DNA of 50,578 bases. Source: JAJZCD01 sp964570005 (GTDB lineage: Bacteria; Patescibacteriota; Saccharimonadia; Saccharimonadales; UBA4665). The stretch covers positions 1 to 50,578 of the forward strand of contig CAZMWE010000005.1 of the NCBI GenBank assembly GCA_964570005.1. The letters are read 5' to 3'. This document shows, in pieces, positions 33,811-41,926 of the stretch (its first letter is position 1; every line of letters starts with the position of its first letter). A program made the position numbers and the translations under genes. The notes under the pieces were generated by a model that was not told the origin of the DNA, made no database searches, and saw only the letters and a list, made by a program, of their open reading frames with translations.

Positions 33811-34725
33811 TTATGCCGTCAGTGTAAAGCACTGGGCTGTAAAGTAATTATCAAGTCCCATTTTTCGAAAAGTTGGATATGCCGGGCCATTCGGGTCGGT
33901 AGCTAAGCAAATGACGGGATCCGTTTCCCAAAAGCAAGCTGAAGGGAGTATGGCCGGTAATGCCGCCCGGATTGCTTGCGCCAAGGCGAGGCGGGCATAA
34001 CCATGGCGCTCCTCCCTTGATGCCACCTTGGATATATATGCAACCGTACCGCAAATAGCGAGCGCCGCAATCGCCACTGGTTTCGGTCCCTTCCTTCCAT
34101 ATTCTTCTCTCTCTACGATAAAGCAGTGCCCATTATCAGAGTCGATGAGTCTTTGAACGGAGACTGCGGTTGCTCCAATAGCTGCATCTACTCGTGGGTT
34201 GGCAGATTTTCCGGGTTCTCGTTTCAATTGATGTGCCGACTTGTATACGGTCATGAACTTGGACCGGTCACTTTCCGTCCTCGCCTCCCTAACCGATGCC
34301 GGACTAGTTTTAACTTCCAGCAGCCCCGGGTTGGCCATCAGGTCTGGACTCGGCTTCAACCACGCATCTGTCAGGCTAACCTCATACTCCTTATCAATCA
34401 GAAACCGACGTAGCGCTTCTGTGCGTTCTTCGATCGGAACATAGAACGTTGGCCTTCTGCCAACTTTACGACATCTGCGCAAAATACCCTCATACTCCTC
34501 AGCGGTGGGCACTTCATCAGTAAGGAAATTATTCGCATCAGGAGAATCGATGGCATTAGAAAACCCGATTCGGAGGTGTGGATCGATTTTATCGACTCGG
34601 TTAAACGGATGTCCCGTTCGAGGAGAGTGAAGCTCACGCAGAACACTAAATGGCGTGTGTGGCCCGAACAGCGGGCGCTCGCGATTTACGTCAGTTCCAA
34701 CGGTCATGTCATCCTCTGTAACCAT
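33811..34725 (-). CDS. GNAT-like acetyltransferase with unknown N-terminal region
   Basis: 304 residues (298 if translation starts at the ATG at 34707, which has GAGGATGAC upstream). The last 140 residues look like a GNAT fold: PVAIAALAICGTVAYISKVA, then REERHGYARLALAQAIRAAL in the place of motif A (R-x-x-G-x-A), then CLATDPNGPAYPTFRKMGL, a typical end. The first 150 residues are not recognised. GNAT proteins move an acetyl group from acetyl-CoA to an amine; the substrate is unknown. Stand-alone orphan between the LysM-CHAP gene and mltG. Confidence 0.68.
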   Translation of the reverse strand: MVTEDDMTVGTDVNRERPLFGPHTPFSVLRELHSPRTGHPFNRVDKIDPHLRIGFSNAIDSPDANNFLTDEVPTAEEYEGILRRCRKVGRRPTFYVPIEERTEALRRFLIDKEYEVSLTDAWLKPSPDLMANPGLLEVKTSPASVREARTESDRSKFMTVYKSAHQLKREPGKSANPRVDAAIGATAVSVQRLIDSDNGHCFIVEREEYGRKGPKPVAIAALAICGTVAYISKVASREERHGYARLALAQAIRAALPAILPSACFWETDPVICLATDPNGPAYPTFRKMGLDNYFTAQCFTLTA

Positions 34726-34792
34726 AGCGTAGCATAACTGAGCAAGCTAGCCGGGATACATTACAGGCAGGTAGCACTTTTAGAAGTAATGG

Positions 34793-35851
34793 TTAGTTGG
34801 TTTCGCTGGCGCACAGTTTATGGCAGTACTGCTGTGTCTGCTGTTCGTGCTCCTGCTCGGTCTGCGAGAAGTGCGTTACACCGTCATCGCCCGTCACGAA
34901 ATACAGCCAGTCAGTATTAGCCGGGTGCGCCACGGCCTGCAGCGCACTATTATCCACGTTGCTGATCGGCGCAGGCGGCAGCCCGGTGTGGATCAGCGTG
35001 TTGTATGGGCTGTCATAGGAAAGCGACTTCCCTTGGCCGGCCAGCAGCGAACCATACAGAGCCGTCACGTCGCTGCCAAGCGGCATGTTCATTTGCAGGC
35101 GTTTTAAGAAAACCTGAGCCGCTTGTGCCCGGTCGCTGGGCGTGTTTACTTCCTGTTCCACGATTGATGCCAGAACGATTCCCTGGTAGGTACTCAGACC
35201 CTCGCCCGCAAAGGCCGCACGGATAGACGGAGTCAGATGGTCTTGCATCTCCTTAATCGACTCTTCGACGATCGATTTGACACTTGTAGCGCTGGTGCGT
35301 TCAAAACTATCCGGGTACAGATACCCTTCCAGATTGTTGCCAGCCGGTTTGTCAACCAGTGCGGCATTGCCTTCATATTGAGCCGGCTGCAGCGCCGCCT
35401 CGACATCCGCTTTGCTATACCCATCGTTGATAAGCGACTGCTCAACCTGGTCTAGTCGCTGCCCGGGCAATATCGTCACCAGCTGCGACTGTACCTTGCC
35501 GTGCGTCAGCTGAGCAACAATATCCTGCACGCTCTGGCTACCGCTCAAAGAGTACGTACCGGCTTGCAGATAACTTCCCACGCCTTCCTTACGCACATAG
35601 GTCTGGAACGTCCAGCTGCTCCGGATAATACCTTTGGCATGTAACAGATCGGCAATACCCCGCGGGCTTGTACCCGCATCGACCGTAATGATCTGTGCAC
35701 GGGCAGTAACGCTGACCGGCTTTAGTGTCTGGTAATAATAATGCCAGATGGCAAGCGTTGCCACGACCATCGTCAGCGCTAATATGCCACCGGCTACCAA
35801 TAGCCGTTTGATCCATGGCCGCCGCTGCATCCGGCTGTTTACCCGGTACAT
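34793..35851 (-). CDS. mltG: Endolytic murein transglycosylase MltG
   Basis: 352 residues: a basic N-terminus, TM at about 16-36, a LysM-like segment near 50-75, then the YceG domain with LEGYLYPDSF (174-183), the catalytic Glu in ASIVEQE (E232) and the family signature SPYNTLIHTGLPPAPISN. MltG cuts nascent glycan strands in the membrane and sets their length. Its start overlaps the ruvX stop by one base (TAATG), so both are co-translated. It ends the envelope/division gene series from 39381. Confidence 0.94.
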   Translation of the reverse strand: MYRVNSRMQRRPWIKRLLVAGGILALTMVVATLAIWHYYYQTLKPVSVTARAQIITVDAGTSPRGIADLLHAKGIIRSSWTFQTYVRKEGVGSYLQAGTYSLSGSQSVQDIVAQLTHGKVQSQLVTILPGQRLDQVEQSLINDGYSKADVEAALQPAQYEGNAALVDKPAGNNLEGYLYPDSFERTSATSVKSIVEESIKEMQDHLTPSIRAAFAGEGLSTYQGIVLASIVEQEVNTPSDRAQAAQVFLKRLQMNMPLGSDVTALYGSLLAGQGKSLSYDSPYNTLIHTGLPPAPISNVDNSALQAVAHPANTDWLYFVTGDDGVTHFSQTEQEHEQQTQQYCHKLCASETN

Positions 35852-36273
35852 TACGCCCGGGCTCCTTCCGCAGGGTGATCTGTCAAATAGCGTTCCAAAA
35901 TCAGGCTGGCTGCTGCCGCGTCAATGTCGCCTTTAGCATGCGATACGTCGCCTAGATAGGCTTCGGCGTCTACGCTTGTCAGTGTTTCGTCGGCGAGCTC
36001 TACCGGTACCGCCAGCGTGGCGCGCAGCTCATCAGCAAACCCTTCAGCGGCTTGGGTTTGCGCGGTGTATCCGCCGTCCATGCCGCGTGGCAGGCCTACC
36101 ACCACCAAACCGGCCTGCTCATCGGTAATTAGTTGTTGTATGTTTGACATCAATTTATCATCATTATTCAGTGTGGTCAGCGGCCGCGGCAATCGTGCCA
36201 CCGTGTGACAAATCGCCACACCCACACGCTTTTCGCCGTAATCAAGCGCCAGGATGTATTGTGGAGCAGCCAT
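35851..36273 (-). CDS. ruvX: Putative Holliday junction resolvase RuvX/YqgF
   Basis: 140 residues, the usual length. RNase-H-like fold with the first catalytic Asp in LALDYGEKRVGVA (D11), VVVGLPRGMDG in the middle, then DETLTSVDAE and GDIDAAAASLILERYL with the other acidic residues. It is known in E. coli for 16S rRNA 5' end processing and in other bacteria as a junction resolvase. AAGG lies close upstream of the ATG, so it is probably translated from the upstream transcript, 24 bases after the preceding stop. Confidence 0.93.
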   Translation of the reverse strand: MAAPQYILALDYGEKRVGVAICHTVARLPRPLTTLNNDDKLMSNIQQLITDEQAGLVVVGLPRGMDGGYTAQTQAAEGFADELRATLAVPVELADETLTSVDAEAYLGDVSHAKGDIDAAAASLILERYLTDHPAEGARA

Positions 36274-36297
36274 AACCTTACGCGCCGCGGCGAAGCG

Positions 36298-38028
36298 TTA
36301 GCTGCCCGCCTTTTGGATAGTAATTGTGACTTTGTTGGCCTTTTTTGGCACGGAGTCCACCCAAAACGGGCTGTATTTTACCTTGACGCTAGTCACACCT
36401 GGCGTCTGGCTGATGAAGGACTTCACGTCGGCGCTCTTCATGCCGGCCAACTGGGTTTTGAGGCTGCTGGCATTGAGCTGTGGTCCAGCCTGGGATGTTA
36501 CGCTCATACTTACGGTTGCACTTGTGGACGAGCCAGGGGTGTTTTCGCTGAACTGCGCGTTGGCCACGCCGTCGTCCAAAATAACTTGTTTACCTTTGTC
36601 CAATTGCCCATTCACGTTATTATCCACCAGCTTCTGCAGGTCGGATTTCTGCACGCCCAGCATGGTGTACGTCGTCACACCTGTGACCGTTACGTTGCTA
36701 GCGGCATCACCGGCCTGAGCACTTGTCGTCACCTGCGAAGTACCAGCTAGAAACGTTGCCGCCACCGGCTGCAAGCCCTTGGACTCCAGATTCGATACCA
36801 GCTGCTGTTTGATACTGTCAGCACTCGCGCTGGTTATCTTGCTGGTCGCATTATCAATGTCGCTCTGCTGCACGATGGTCGTTATGTCATCGGTACCACC
36901 GGACATCTGTGAGCCCTGCGCACTCAAGCCCTCGGAGTTACCCGAGATACTATACGCGGCCGGCGCCAGGTTGTAGTCGCCGCCGCCCTTCAGGGCTGTC
37001 ACCGGTACGTTCGCCTTGCCATCGTTTTTACACTTTGAGCCGCTGCCCGGTGAGCTGAAATTGCTGTCGGGTACGGGGGTCGTATTTTGAGCGATAAAGG
37101 TATGGCCGCCGGAGCTAAAGCTAGCACCTGCCGGGATGGTGGCGTCGGAACTGCTGCAGTTAATCACCGTAATCGTACCACTGGCTTTCTGGCCATTGTT
37201 TTGCTGGCCAGTAGCCGGCACCGTCTGCGTGACGGTCTTCTGCTGGCTTTGCGAGGTGGCCGGCACGGTGTTGGTCGTGGTATCGAGCTTAGTCGCCGTA
37301 GTGTCGAGCGCCAGACTCATGTTCGTGGGGACAGTACTGCTGTCGGTGCCTATCGTTATCGTCGCCGCCGGCAACACCATAAAGGCAAAGTACCCTGCCA
37401 CTCCCAGTGCCACTAGTAGTAATACACCTAGAGCAAGCTTCTTGCGGAAACTGTCAAAGTTAGGCACTTGCAGCTTCTTGTCTTTCTTGGGCTTGGGGGC
37501 TTTAGTGGCCGCAGGAGCAGCCGCTAGCGGCGCTTCATCAGGCTCGTCCCCAAGGTCAATCGTGTCGTCGTCGGCTGTCGAAGCTTTGCCGGTACCGTCA
37601 AGCTCACCGATACTTGTCGCGCCCGCTTTCTTGGGATCAAAATCCTCACCGTCCGCAGAAGCGTTGCCGTCTACGATCTTCAGAGGTTCGCCGGCTGCAT
37701 CATAATCTTTCGGGGCCGCCATCTCCGGTATGCTCGGCTTGCTGCTCGGTGAACTGGCGACATATAGGCCGACGCTGCCGGCCAGCGGCATCAGACCAGC
37801 TTCGCTCGTCACCAACACCAGGTTCTTATCGGCGTTATCGGCAGTCCGCTTGAGCAGCTTCATGTTGACCACGCTCTGCAGCACTGGGCACCGCTTGGGC
37901 AATACCAGCGCTACTATTTTGCCTTTAGCGGCGGCGACTTTGTCGATGACGGCCGTAATCTCGTCGTCTACGTCGACATAAATCGTTTCTTTGCCGGCAG
38001 TTCCATTTACCGTCTGTAGGTTCGCCAT
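36298..38028 (-). CDS. Membrane protein with baseplate-J-like domain (CPR family)
   Basis: 576 residues. Residues 12-95 form a soluble domain (IYVDVDDEITAVIDKVAA, ALVLPKRCPVLQSVVNMKLL, VLVTSEAGLMPLAGSVGLYV) of a type I associate with CPR proteins. An acidic, Ala/Pro-rich linker follows, then a basic stretch, TM at 198-219, and a large extracytoplasmic part. In that part, 285-380 resemble baseplate J/gp47 domains (ASGTITVINCSSSDATIPAG, HTFIAQ, VTALKGGGDYN). The remaining 200 residues are beta-rich. No phage genes are nearby, so it is a cellular protein. TAGAAT lies 9 bases before the ATG. It sits beside the FtsA-like gene; a role in envelope or pilus structure is inference. Confidence 0.75.
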   Translation of the reverse strand: MANLQTVNGTAGKETIYVDVDDEITAVIDKVAAAKGKIVALVLPKRCPVLQSVVNMKLLKRTADNADKNLVLVTSEAGLMPLAGSVGLYVASSPSSKPSIPEMAAPKDYDAAGEPLKIVDGNASADGEDFDPKKAGATSIGELDGTGKASTADDDTIDLGDEPDEAPLAAAPAATKAPKPKKDKKLQVPNFDSFRKKLALGVLLLVALGVAGYFAFMVLPAATITIGTDSSTVPTNMSLALDTTATKLDTTTNTVPATSQSQQKTVTQTVPATGQQNNGQKASGTITVINCSSSDATIPAGASFSSGGHTFIAQNTTPVPDSNFSSPGSGSKCKNDGKANVPVTALKGGGDYNLAPAAYSISGNSEGLSAQGSQMSGGTDDITTIVQQSDIDNATSKITSASADSIKQQLVSNLESKGLQPVAATFLAGTSQVTTSAQAGDAASNVTVTGVTTYTMLGVQKSDLQKLVDNNVNGQLDKGKQVILDDGVANAQFSENTPGSSTSATVSMSVTSQAGPQLNASSLKTQLAGMKSADVKSFISQTPGVTSVKVKYSPFWVDSVPKKANKVTITIQKAGS

Positions 38029-38037
38029 TCTGTATCT

Positions 38038-38043
38038 ATTCTA
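38038..38043 (-). promoter_or_regulatory. -10 box TAGAAT, leaderless start
   Basis: TAGAAT ends 9 bases before the ATG at 38028. The gene could also be read from the FtsA-like transcript. Confidence 0.4.
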
Positions 38044-38070
38044 ACGCTTGTTGTTATAAATCGCACACCT

Positions 38071-39381
38071 TTAGACGCGCAGGATGCGATCAATGCGCTC
38101 TTTCACGGACTCGCCGCCCGCGCCGTTATATTGTACCGTATCGAGACCGACCCGCAGCAGGCCCATGGCGGTAATGAACGTATGGTCACTCACGGAGCCA
38201 GTCGTATCAGTTATGCCGACTACCTCGTCAGGATGAATGTGTTGCACGACAGGTTTACGGGTAAACGGCAAGGCTCGGTACCAGTCACTATCCTGCAAGC
38301 GGTCCATCAGCATGTCCAACGATGAACCACCGCCGCAGAGCAGCAGACGGTGGGGCAGATGATCCAGCTTGTCAAATTCACCTAGTGCCAGTTCCACGCC
38401 GCTGATCCAGACCTCCAAGGTCTTTTTAAGCGCCTTTTCCACCAGGACAGCCTGTTTGGCCGCCACTTTTTTGTCACTTAAGCCCACTTTGAGTTTCTCG
38501 GCCATGTCAAATTCCACGCCGAGCCCACGCTCGATACTGCGCGTATATGCTCGGCCACCGATACCGAACATCTTGGTGCCCTGCACGCCGCCTTCATTAA
38601 TAACTGCGATATCAGTCGTACCGCCGCCGACGTCCATCAGCACAGCGCTCATGTTGTTCGTCTGGTCATCACCGATGACACTACGGGCCACTGCAAACGG
38701 CTCCGCCGCTACCGCCAGCAGATTAAGGTCGAGTTGCTCGGCCACTCGTTCTAGCGCACCAATATGTACCAACGGCGCAAATGCCGTATAGAGCTGCACC
38801 ACCATGTCGCGGCCCTGAAAACCGAGGGGATTCGTGACTGTATAACCGTCGATTTCCATGCTGACCAACGCGCTATTGACGAGCTTAACATCGACTTCCT
38901 TGCCGCCCAACTCCAGCGACAGCTGCTTCTTAGCCTTGGCCTCAGCCCGCGCCTGGACCAGTTTGATAATCTTTTCGATCTCAGCGATATCGAGCGCTTT
39001 GTCGGGAGTCTTGCGCGCCACGCGCACGGTCGTCGTCGTACCTTGCACCAGTTCGCCGGCAATGCCGATGATAGCCCCGCGCGCGCTGACACCCGCCTGT
39101 TTTTCAGCGTCATTGAGCGCCTTATCGCAGTTTTCCACTACCGCCCCAATATCCGCCACTGCCCCAGCCTGCATGTCGCTCAGGCCCTGATGAGCACGGC
39201 CGACGCCAATAATCTCAATCTCACCGTCGTTCACCCGGCCGATCAGCGCCTTGACGTATTCGGTACCGATGTCCAGACCGACCAGGTGCTGCACGCCGCC
39301 TTCAGCCGGCTTCGCCGCCGCCATACGCGCGCGTACCTGACTCTGCGCTACCTCTTTAAACCCCTTTAGCTTATCCAGCAT
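38071..39381 (-). CDS. FtsA-like cell division protein (actin/SHS2 fold)
   Basis: 436 residues from ATG 39381, the third codon of a longer TTG frame. Actin-type ATPase motifs are seen: phosphate 1 VGLDIGTEYVKALIG, phosphate 2 VLMDVGGGTTDIAVI and adenosine RLLLCGGGSSLDML. The insert after phosphate 1 carries the FtsA SHS2-type segment (GIAGELVQGTTTTVRV). The C-terminal VKERIDRILRV could be the short amphipathic helix by which FtsA binds the membrane and anchors FtsZ. PilM, a relative in type IV pili, is the alternative. No ftsZ is next to it. TAAAAT lies 9 bases upstream of the ATG. Confidence 0.85.
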   Translation of the reverse strand: MLDKLKGFKEVAQSQVRARMAAAKPAEGGVQHLVGLDIGTEYVKALIGRVNDGEIEIIGVGRAHQGLSDMQAGAVADIGAVVENCDKALNDAEKQAGVSARGAIIGIAGELVQGTTTTVRVARKTPDKALDIAEIEKIIKLVQARAEAKAKKQLSLELGGKEVDVKLVNSALVSMEIDGYTVTNPLGFQGRDMVVQLYTAFAPLVHIGALERVAEQLDLNLLAVAAEPFAVARSVIGDDQTNNMSAVLMDVGGGTTDIAVINEGGVQGTKMFGIGGRAYTRSIERGLGVEFDMAEKLKVGLSDKKVAAKQAVLVEKALKKTLEVWISGVELALGEFDKLDHLPHRLLLCGGGSSLDMLMDRLQDSDWYRALPFTRKPVVQHIHPDEVVGITDTTGSVSDHTFITAMGLLRVGLDTVQYNGAGGESVKERIDRILRV

Positions 39382-39390
39382 ATGCAACTT

Positions 39391-39396
39391 ATTTTA
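39391..39396 (-). promoter_or_regulatory. -10 box TAAAAT, leaderless start
   Basis: TAAAAT ends 9 bases before the ATG at 39381. Confidence 0.45.
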
Positions 39397-39441
39397 GCAC
39401 GGCTTTAGTTGTCCGCGAACCTTTTATAGCCTAAATAGGCG

Positions 39442-39885
39442 CTACACTTTAGAGCCAACAGGCACAAGCTCTTCACCACGCCCAAACGGACTATCGCCAC
39501 TAACGCCCGGAGTGAACGGCGCTATGGTCCGAGGGACAGATATACCAGTCGCAGTGGTTTCTGCGAGCTCTACAGCCGGGGCAGCAACGTCAGCCTTTGC
39601 AGTTTGCCCGACAGCAACATGGCCGGCAGCAGCTATAGCTCTACCTTCAGCAACTTCCCTCGCCCAGAACCTCTTCCAAAAGTCGGGCCAGTCAGTAAGT
39701 CTTTCCACCGCTGGTGGGGCAACACCTTCACCTCGTGCCCCTTCTCCGTCTTCGGCCTCCCATCGTGCGTGACGCCCACCCATTTCGTCAACGTATACCC
39801 ATCGTCCCAGATAGCCCACGTCCCACCACCCTGGTGCCCAGTTAATCTCTGGTTTCATGTCAAGATGTTCAGCCCATTTAGTCAT
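39442..39885 (-). CDS. Hypothetical protein under a CRP-like promoter
   Basis: 147 residues from ATG 39885, with GGAG nine bases upstream. The N-terminal half is Trp-rich (INWAPGWWDVGYLGRWVYVD, then LTDWPDFWKRFWAREVAEG), the C-terminal half Ala/Val/Pro-rich and probably disordered. No TM segment. It has a full promoter (TTGCAA, 16 bases, TATAAT) and a TGTGA-N6-TCACA palindrome directly upstream of the -35, the most elaborate control region in the window. No family recognised. Confidence 0.65.
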   Translation of the reverse strand: MTKWAEHLDMKPEINWAPGWWDVGYLGRWVYVDEMGGRHARWEAEDGEGARGEGVAPPAVERLTDWPDFWKRFWAREVAEGRAIAAAGHVAVGQTAKADVAAPAVELAETTATGISVPRTIAPFTPGVSGDSPFGRGEELVPVGSKV

Positions 39886-39956
39886 ATTTAAACGCTCCAA
39901 AAAACAGAACAAGTACTATTAATGCCTGTGTTTCTTTAACTAATTGATAGTGGCAA

Positions 39957-39984
39957 ATTATACGCCCCATCTGTTAGTTTGCAA
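39957..39984 (-). promoter_or_regulatory. -35/-10 promoter of the Trp-rich orphan
   Basis: On the minus strand TTGCAA (39984-39979), 16-base spacer, TATAAT (39962-39957). Transcription from about 39950 gives a leader of about 65 bases. Confidence 0.6.
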
Positions 39985-39990
39985 GTTTTT

Positions 39991-40006
39991 TGTGATATTT
40001 CTCACA
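39991..40006. promoter_or_regulatory. CRP/FNR-like operator TGTGA-N6-TCACA
   Basis: A perfect two-fold site matching the E. coli CRP core in spacing and half-sites. Its centre is about 48 bases upstream of the predicted start of transcription, close to class II activator position. No CRP/FNR regulator gene is in the window. Confidence 0.5.
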
Positions 40007-40037
40007 GTCTTTAATTCGACTGCGTTGTACCTTCTGG

Positions 40038-41108
40038 TTAAATGACAATACCACCACCCAGCACGCAGTTGCCGTCATATACCACCGCCGACTGGCCAGG
40101 CGTTATGGCACGCACTTCTTCATCCAGAACAATTTTTGCCGTCTCCATTGACCCAGCTGCCAGAGGGCTATCCTTTAGCGAGATTTTGCAGGAGATAAGA
40201 TTGGAGCGGTAACGAGTGCGTATCTGGTAAGTTTTGCCAGGTTCAGGTGGTTGGTTTATCCAGTGGAGATCCGTTATTTGCAGCTCGCTGCGCCATAGGC
40301 CGGGATCCTGCAGGTCGGTGGTTACATAGACCACGTTGGCTGCCATATCTTTGCCCGTGACATAAAACGGCAGACCACCGCCCACGTGCAGACCATGGCG
40401 CTGGCCGATGGTGTAGAAAATAGCGCCGTCATGCTCACCTACGACCTTTCCATGCTGGTCGACAATGTCGCCGTGCGGCTGCTCGCCCAGCTCGTGCAGC
40501 AAAAAGTCTTTAATGCCTACCTTGCCCACGAAGCAAATACCCTGGCTGTCCTTTTTGGCAGCAGTAGCCAGCCTTAGCTCGGCCGCTTTCGCGCGTACCT
40601 CGGCTTTTGTGGCAAACTCACCGATAGGCATAAGTGCGCGTTTAAGCGCAGGCTCAGACACACGGTACAAGAAATACGTCTGGTCTTTGTCCACATTCGC
40701 CGCCGTAAGCAGCTGGCCGTCTTGTACGCGGGCATAGTGGCCGGTAGCGATCAGGTCAGCGCCGTCTTCGAGCGCCGTCTCTAGGAACATTTTGAATTTG
40801 ATTTCCTGGTTGCACATGACGTCCGGGTTTGGCGTACGACCAGCTTTGTATTCATCAACCATATAATTAACCACCCGCTGACGGTATTCCGTCTCGAAAT
40901 CATACATTTTAAACGGAATGCCGAGCTGCACGGCCACCCGTTTGGCGTCCTGATAGTCCTGCTTCCATGGGCAGGCAAAACCGGGCAGATCCTGACTCCA
41001 GTTTTTCATGTAGACACCCGTCACTTGATAGCCCTGCTCAATCAAGAGGGCAGCCGTGACCGACGAATCCACACCGCCGGACATGCCGACGTAAACTTTC
41101 TGTGACAT
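40038..41108 (-). CDS. mnmA: tRNA-specific 2-thiouridylase MnmA
   Basis: 356 residues. PP-loop SGGVDSS (10-16) binds ATP; the catalytic cysteines are in PDVMCNQEIKF and GICFVG; GHYARV and YFLYRVSE are also family motifs. MnmA thiolates U34 of tRNAs for Lys, Glu and Gln, with sulfur from a cysteine desulfurase relay. With trhO at 17369 it is the second wobble-uridine enzyme in the window. TATAAT with a TGC extension lies 9 bases before the ATG. Confidence 0.96.
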   Translation of the reverse strand: MSQKVYVGMSGGVDSSVTAALLIEQGYQVTGVYMKNWSQDLPGFACPWKQDYQDAKRVAVQLGIPFKMYDFETEYRQRVVNYMVDEYKAGRTPNPDVMCNQEIKFKMFLETALEDGADLIATGHYARVQDGQLLTAANVDKDQTYFLYRVSEPALKRALMPIGEFATKAEVRAKAAELRLATAAKKDSQGICFVGKVGIKDFLLHELGEQPHGDIVDQHGKVVGEHDGAIFYTIGQRHGLHVGGGLPFYVTGKDMAANVVYVTTDLQDPGLWRSELQITDLHWINQPPEPGKTYQIRTRYRSNLISCKISLKDSPLAAGSMETAKIVLDEEVRAITPGQSAVVYDGNCVLGGGIVI

Positions 41109-41117
41109 ATTAGCTAC

Positions 41118-41123
41118 ATTATA
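41118..41123 (-). promoter_or_regulatory. Extended -10 box (TGC-TATAAT), leaderless start of mnmA
   Basis: TATAAT ends 9 bases before the ATG at 41108; no ribosome-binding site. Confidence 0.55.
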
Positions 41124-41227
41124 GCAAATTTCTTACCTCGCCTGGGCACCTGGTTATAGAATTCGGGGCTATTTAGAAAATGAGAGTATCTGTCATTTTG
41201 TTTTTATACCAAATCAAGTCCGGGTGC

Positions 41228-41533
41228 TCAACCTTTCAGTAGTTGTACGTAGTCGGAGCGAGCATAGAGAATTCGTATAATGACGCCCTGTGGATGAGTA
41301 ATTCTGTAGATAACCAGGTAGTTGTCTGCCAATATGTAGCGATAACCATCCAATCGCCGGTCGATGCTATTCAGGCTTGCCCCCATCTCAGGGAAAGTCT
41401 CTAGTTGCTGGGAACGGTGTAAGATTTTCGCGGCTATATTGTGGGCAGCGATTGGGTTCTGCAGATCATTCTGTATATAGGAGTGTAGGCCAATCAGGTC
41501 ATGTTCAGCAGCGGGCGAGAATACAACCCTCAT
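41228..41533 (-). CDS. ParE/RelE family toxin
   Basis: 101 residues, the typical size. ParE/RelE fold pattern: MRVVFSPAAEHDLIGLHSYI, a helix pair with AHNIAAKILHRSQQLETFPEMG, then RYILADNYLVIYRI and IIRILYARSDY. The order and the DRRLDGYRYIL segment suit ParE (gyrase) better than RelE (mRNA), but the target cannot be fixed. Its ATG overlaps the antitoxin stop as ATGA (41530-41533), so toxin translation depends on the antitoxin. Confidence 0.88.
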   Translation of the reverse strand: MRVVFSPAAEHDLIGLHSYIQNDLQNPIAAHNIAAKILHRSQQLETFPEMGASLNSIDRRLDGYRYILADNYLVIYRITHPQGVIIRILYARSDYVQLLKG

Positions 41534-41781
41534 AACTGTATATTGAGGTTCTTTGCAACTTTATCTATAGGGGCCGCTCCATCTTGCTTAATGGATTGCT
41601 CTCCCTTTTTAATCTCTTTCAGCAGCTGCTCAACCGTGGCCTCTCGATCATAATCGTCCAATTTCGAGATAACATATGTGCCGCGTCCATTGCGGGTTAA
41701 ATAGACGGGCTTATCAACATCAACACGATTCAAGACTTCCGTATAATTTCGTAAATCCGATATGGGTAAAATCGTAGGCAT
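41530..41781 (-). CDS. Phd/YefM family antitoxin
   Basis: 83 residues. N-terminal Phd/YefM DNA-binding and dimer domain (ILPISDLRNYTEVLNRV, KPVYLTRNGRGTYVISKLDDY), then a charged helical tail that would cover the toxin. AAAGGAGGG precedes the ATG and a good promoter lies upstream; family members repress their own operon. First gene of the toxin-antitoxin pair, a common gene order. Confidence 0.9.
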   Translation of the reverse strand: MPTILPISDLRNYTEVLNRVDVDKPVYLTRNGRGTYVISKLDDYDREATVEQLLKEIKKGEQSIKQDGAAPIDKVAKNLNIQL

Positions 41782-41802
41782 TGTACCCTCCTTTCATCAG
41801 TG

Positions 41803-41830
41803 ATTATAGCAAATTAACACGCGAATTCAA
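41803..41830 (-). promoter_or_regulatory. -35/-10 promoter of the toxin-antitoxin operon
   Basis: On the minus strand TTGAAT (41830-41825), 16-base spacer, TATAAT (41808-41803) with a TGC extension. Probably autorepressed by the antitoxin, from family knowledge; no clear operator palindrome was seen. Confidence 0.65.
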
Positions 41831-41926
41831 CAACATTCTTACCTGGAATACGCACATCAGAAACGGAAATAGGCACAAATAGCACCACAACTAAGGTCGC
41901 TCGGATTTCAACCGTTGCATGACCGC

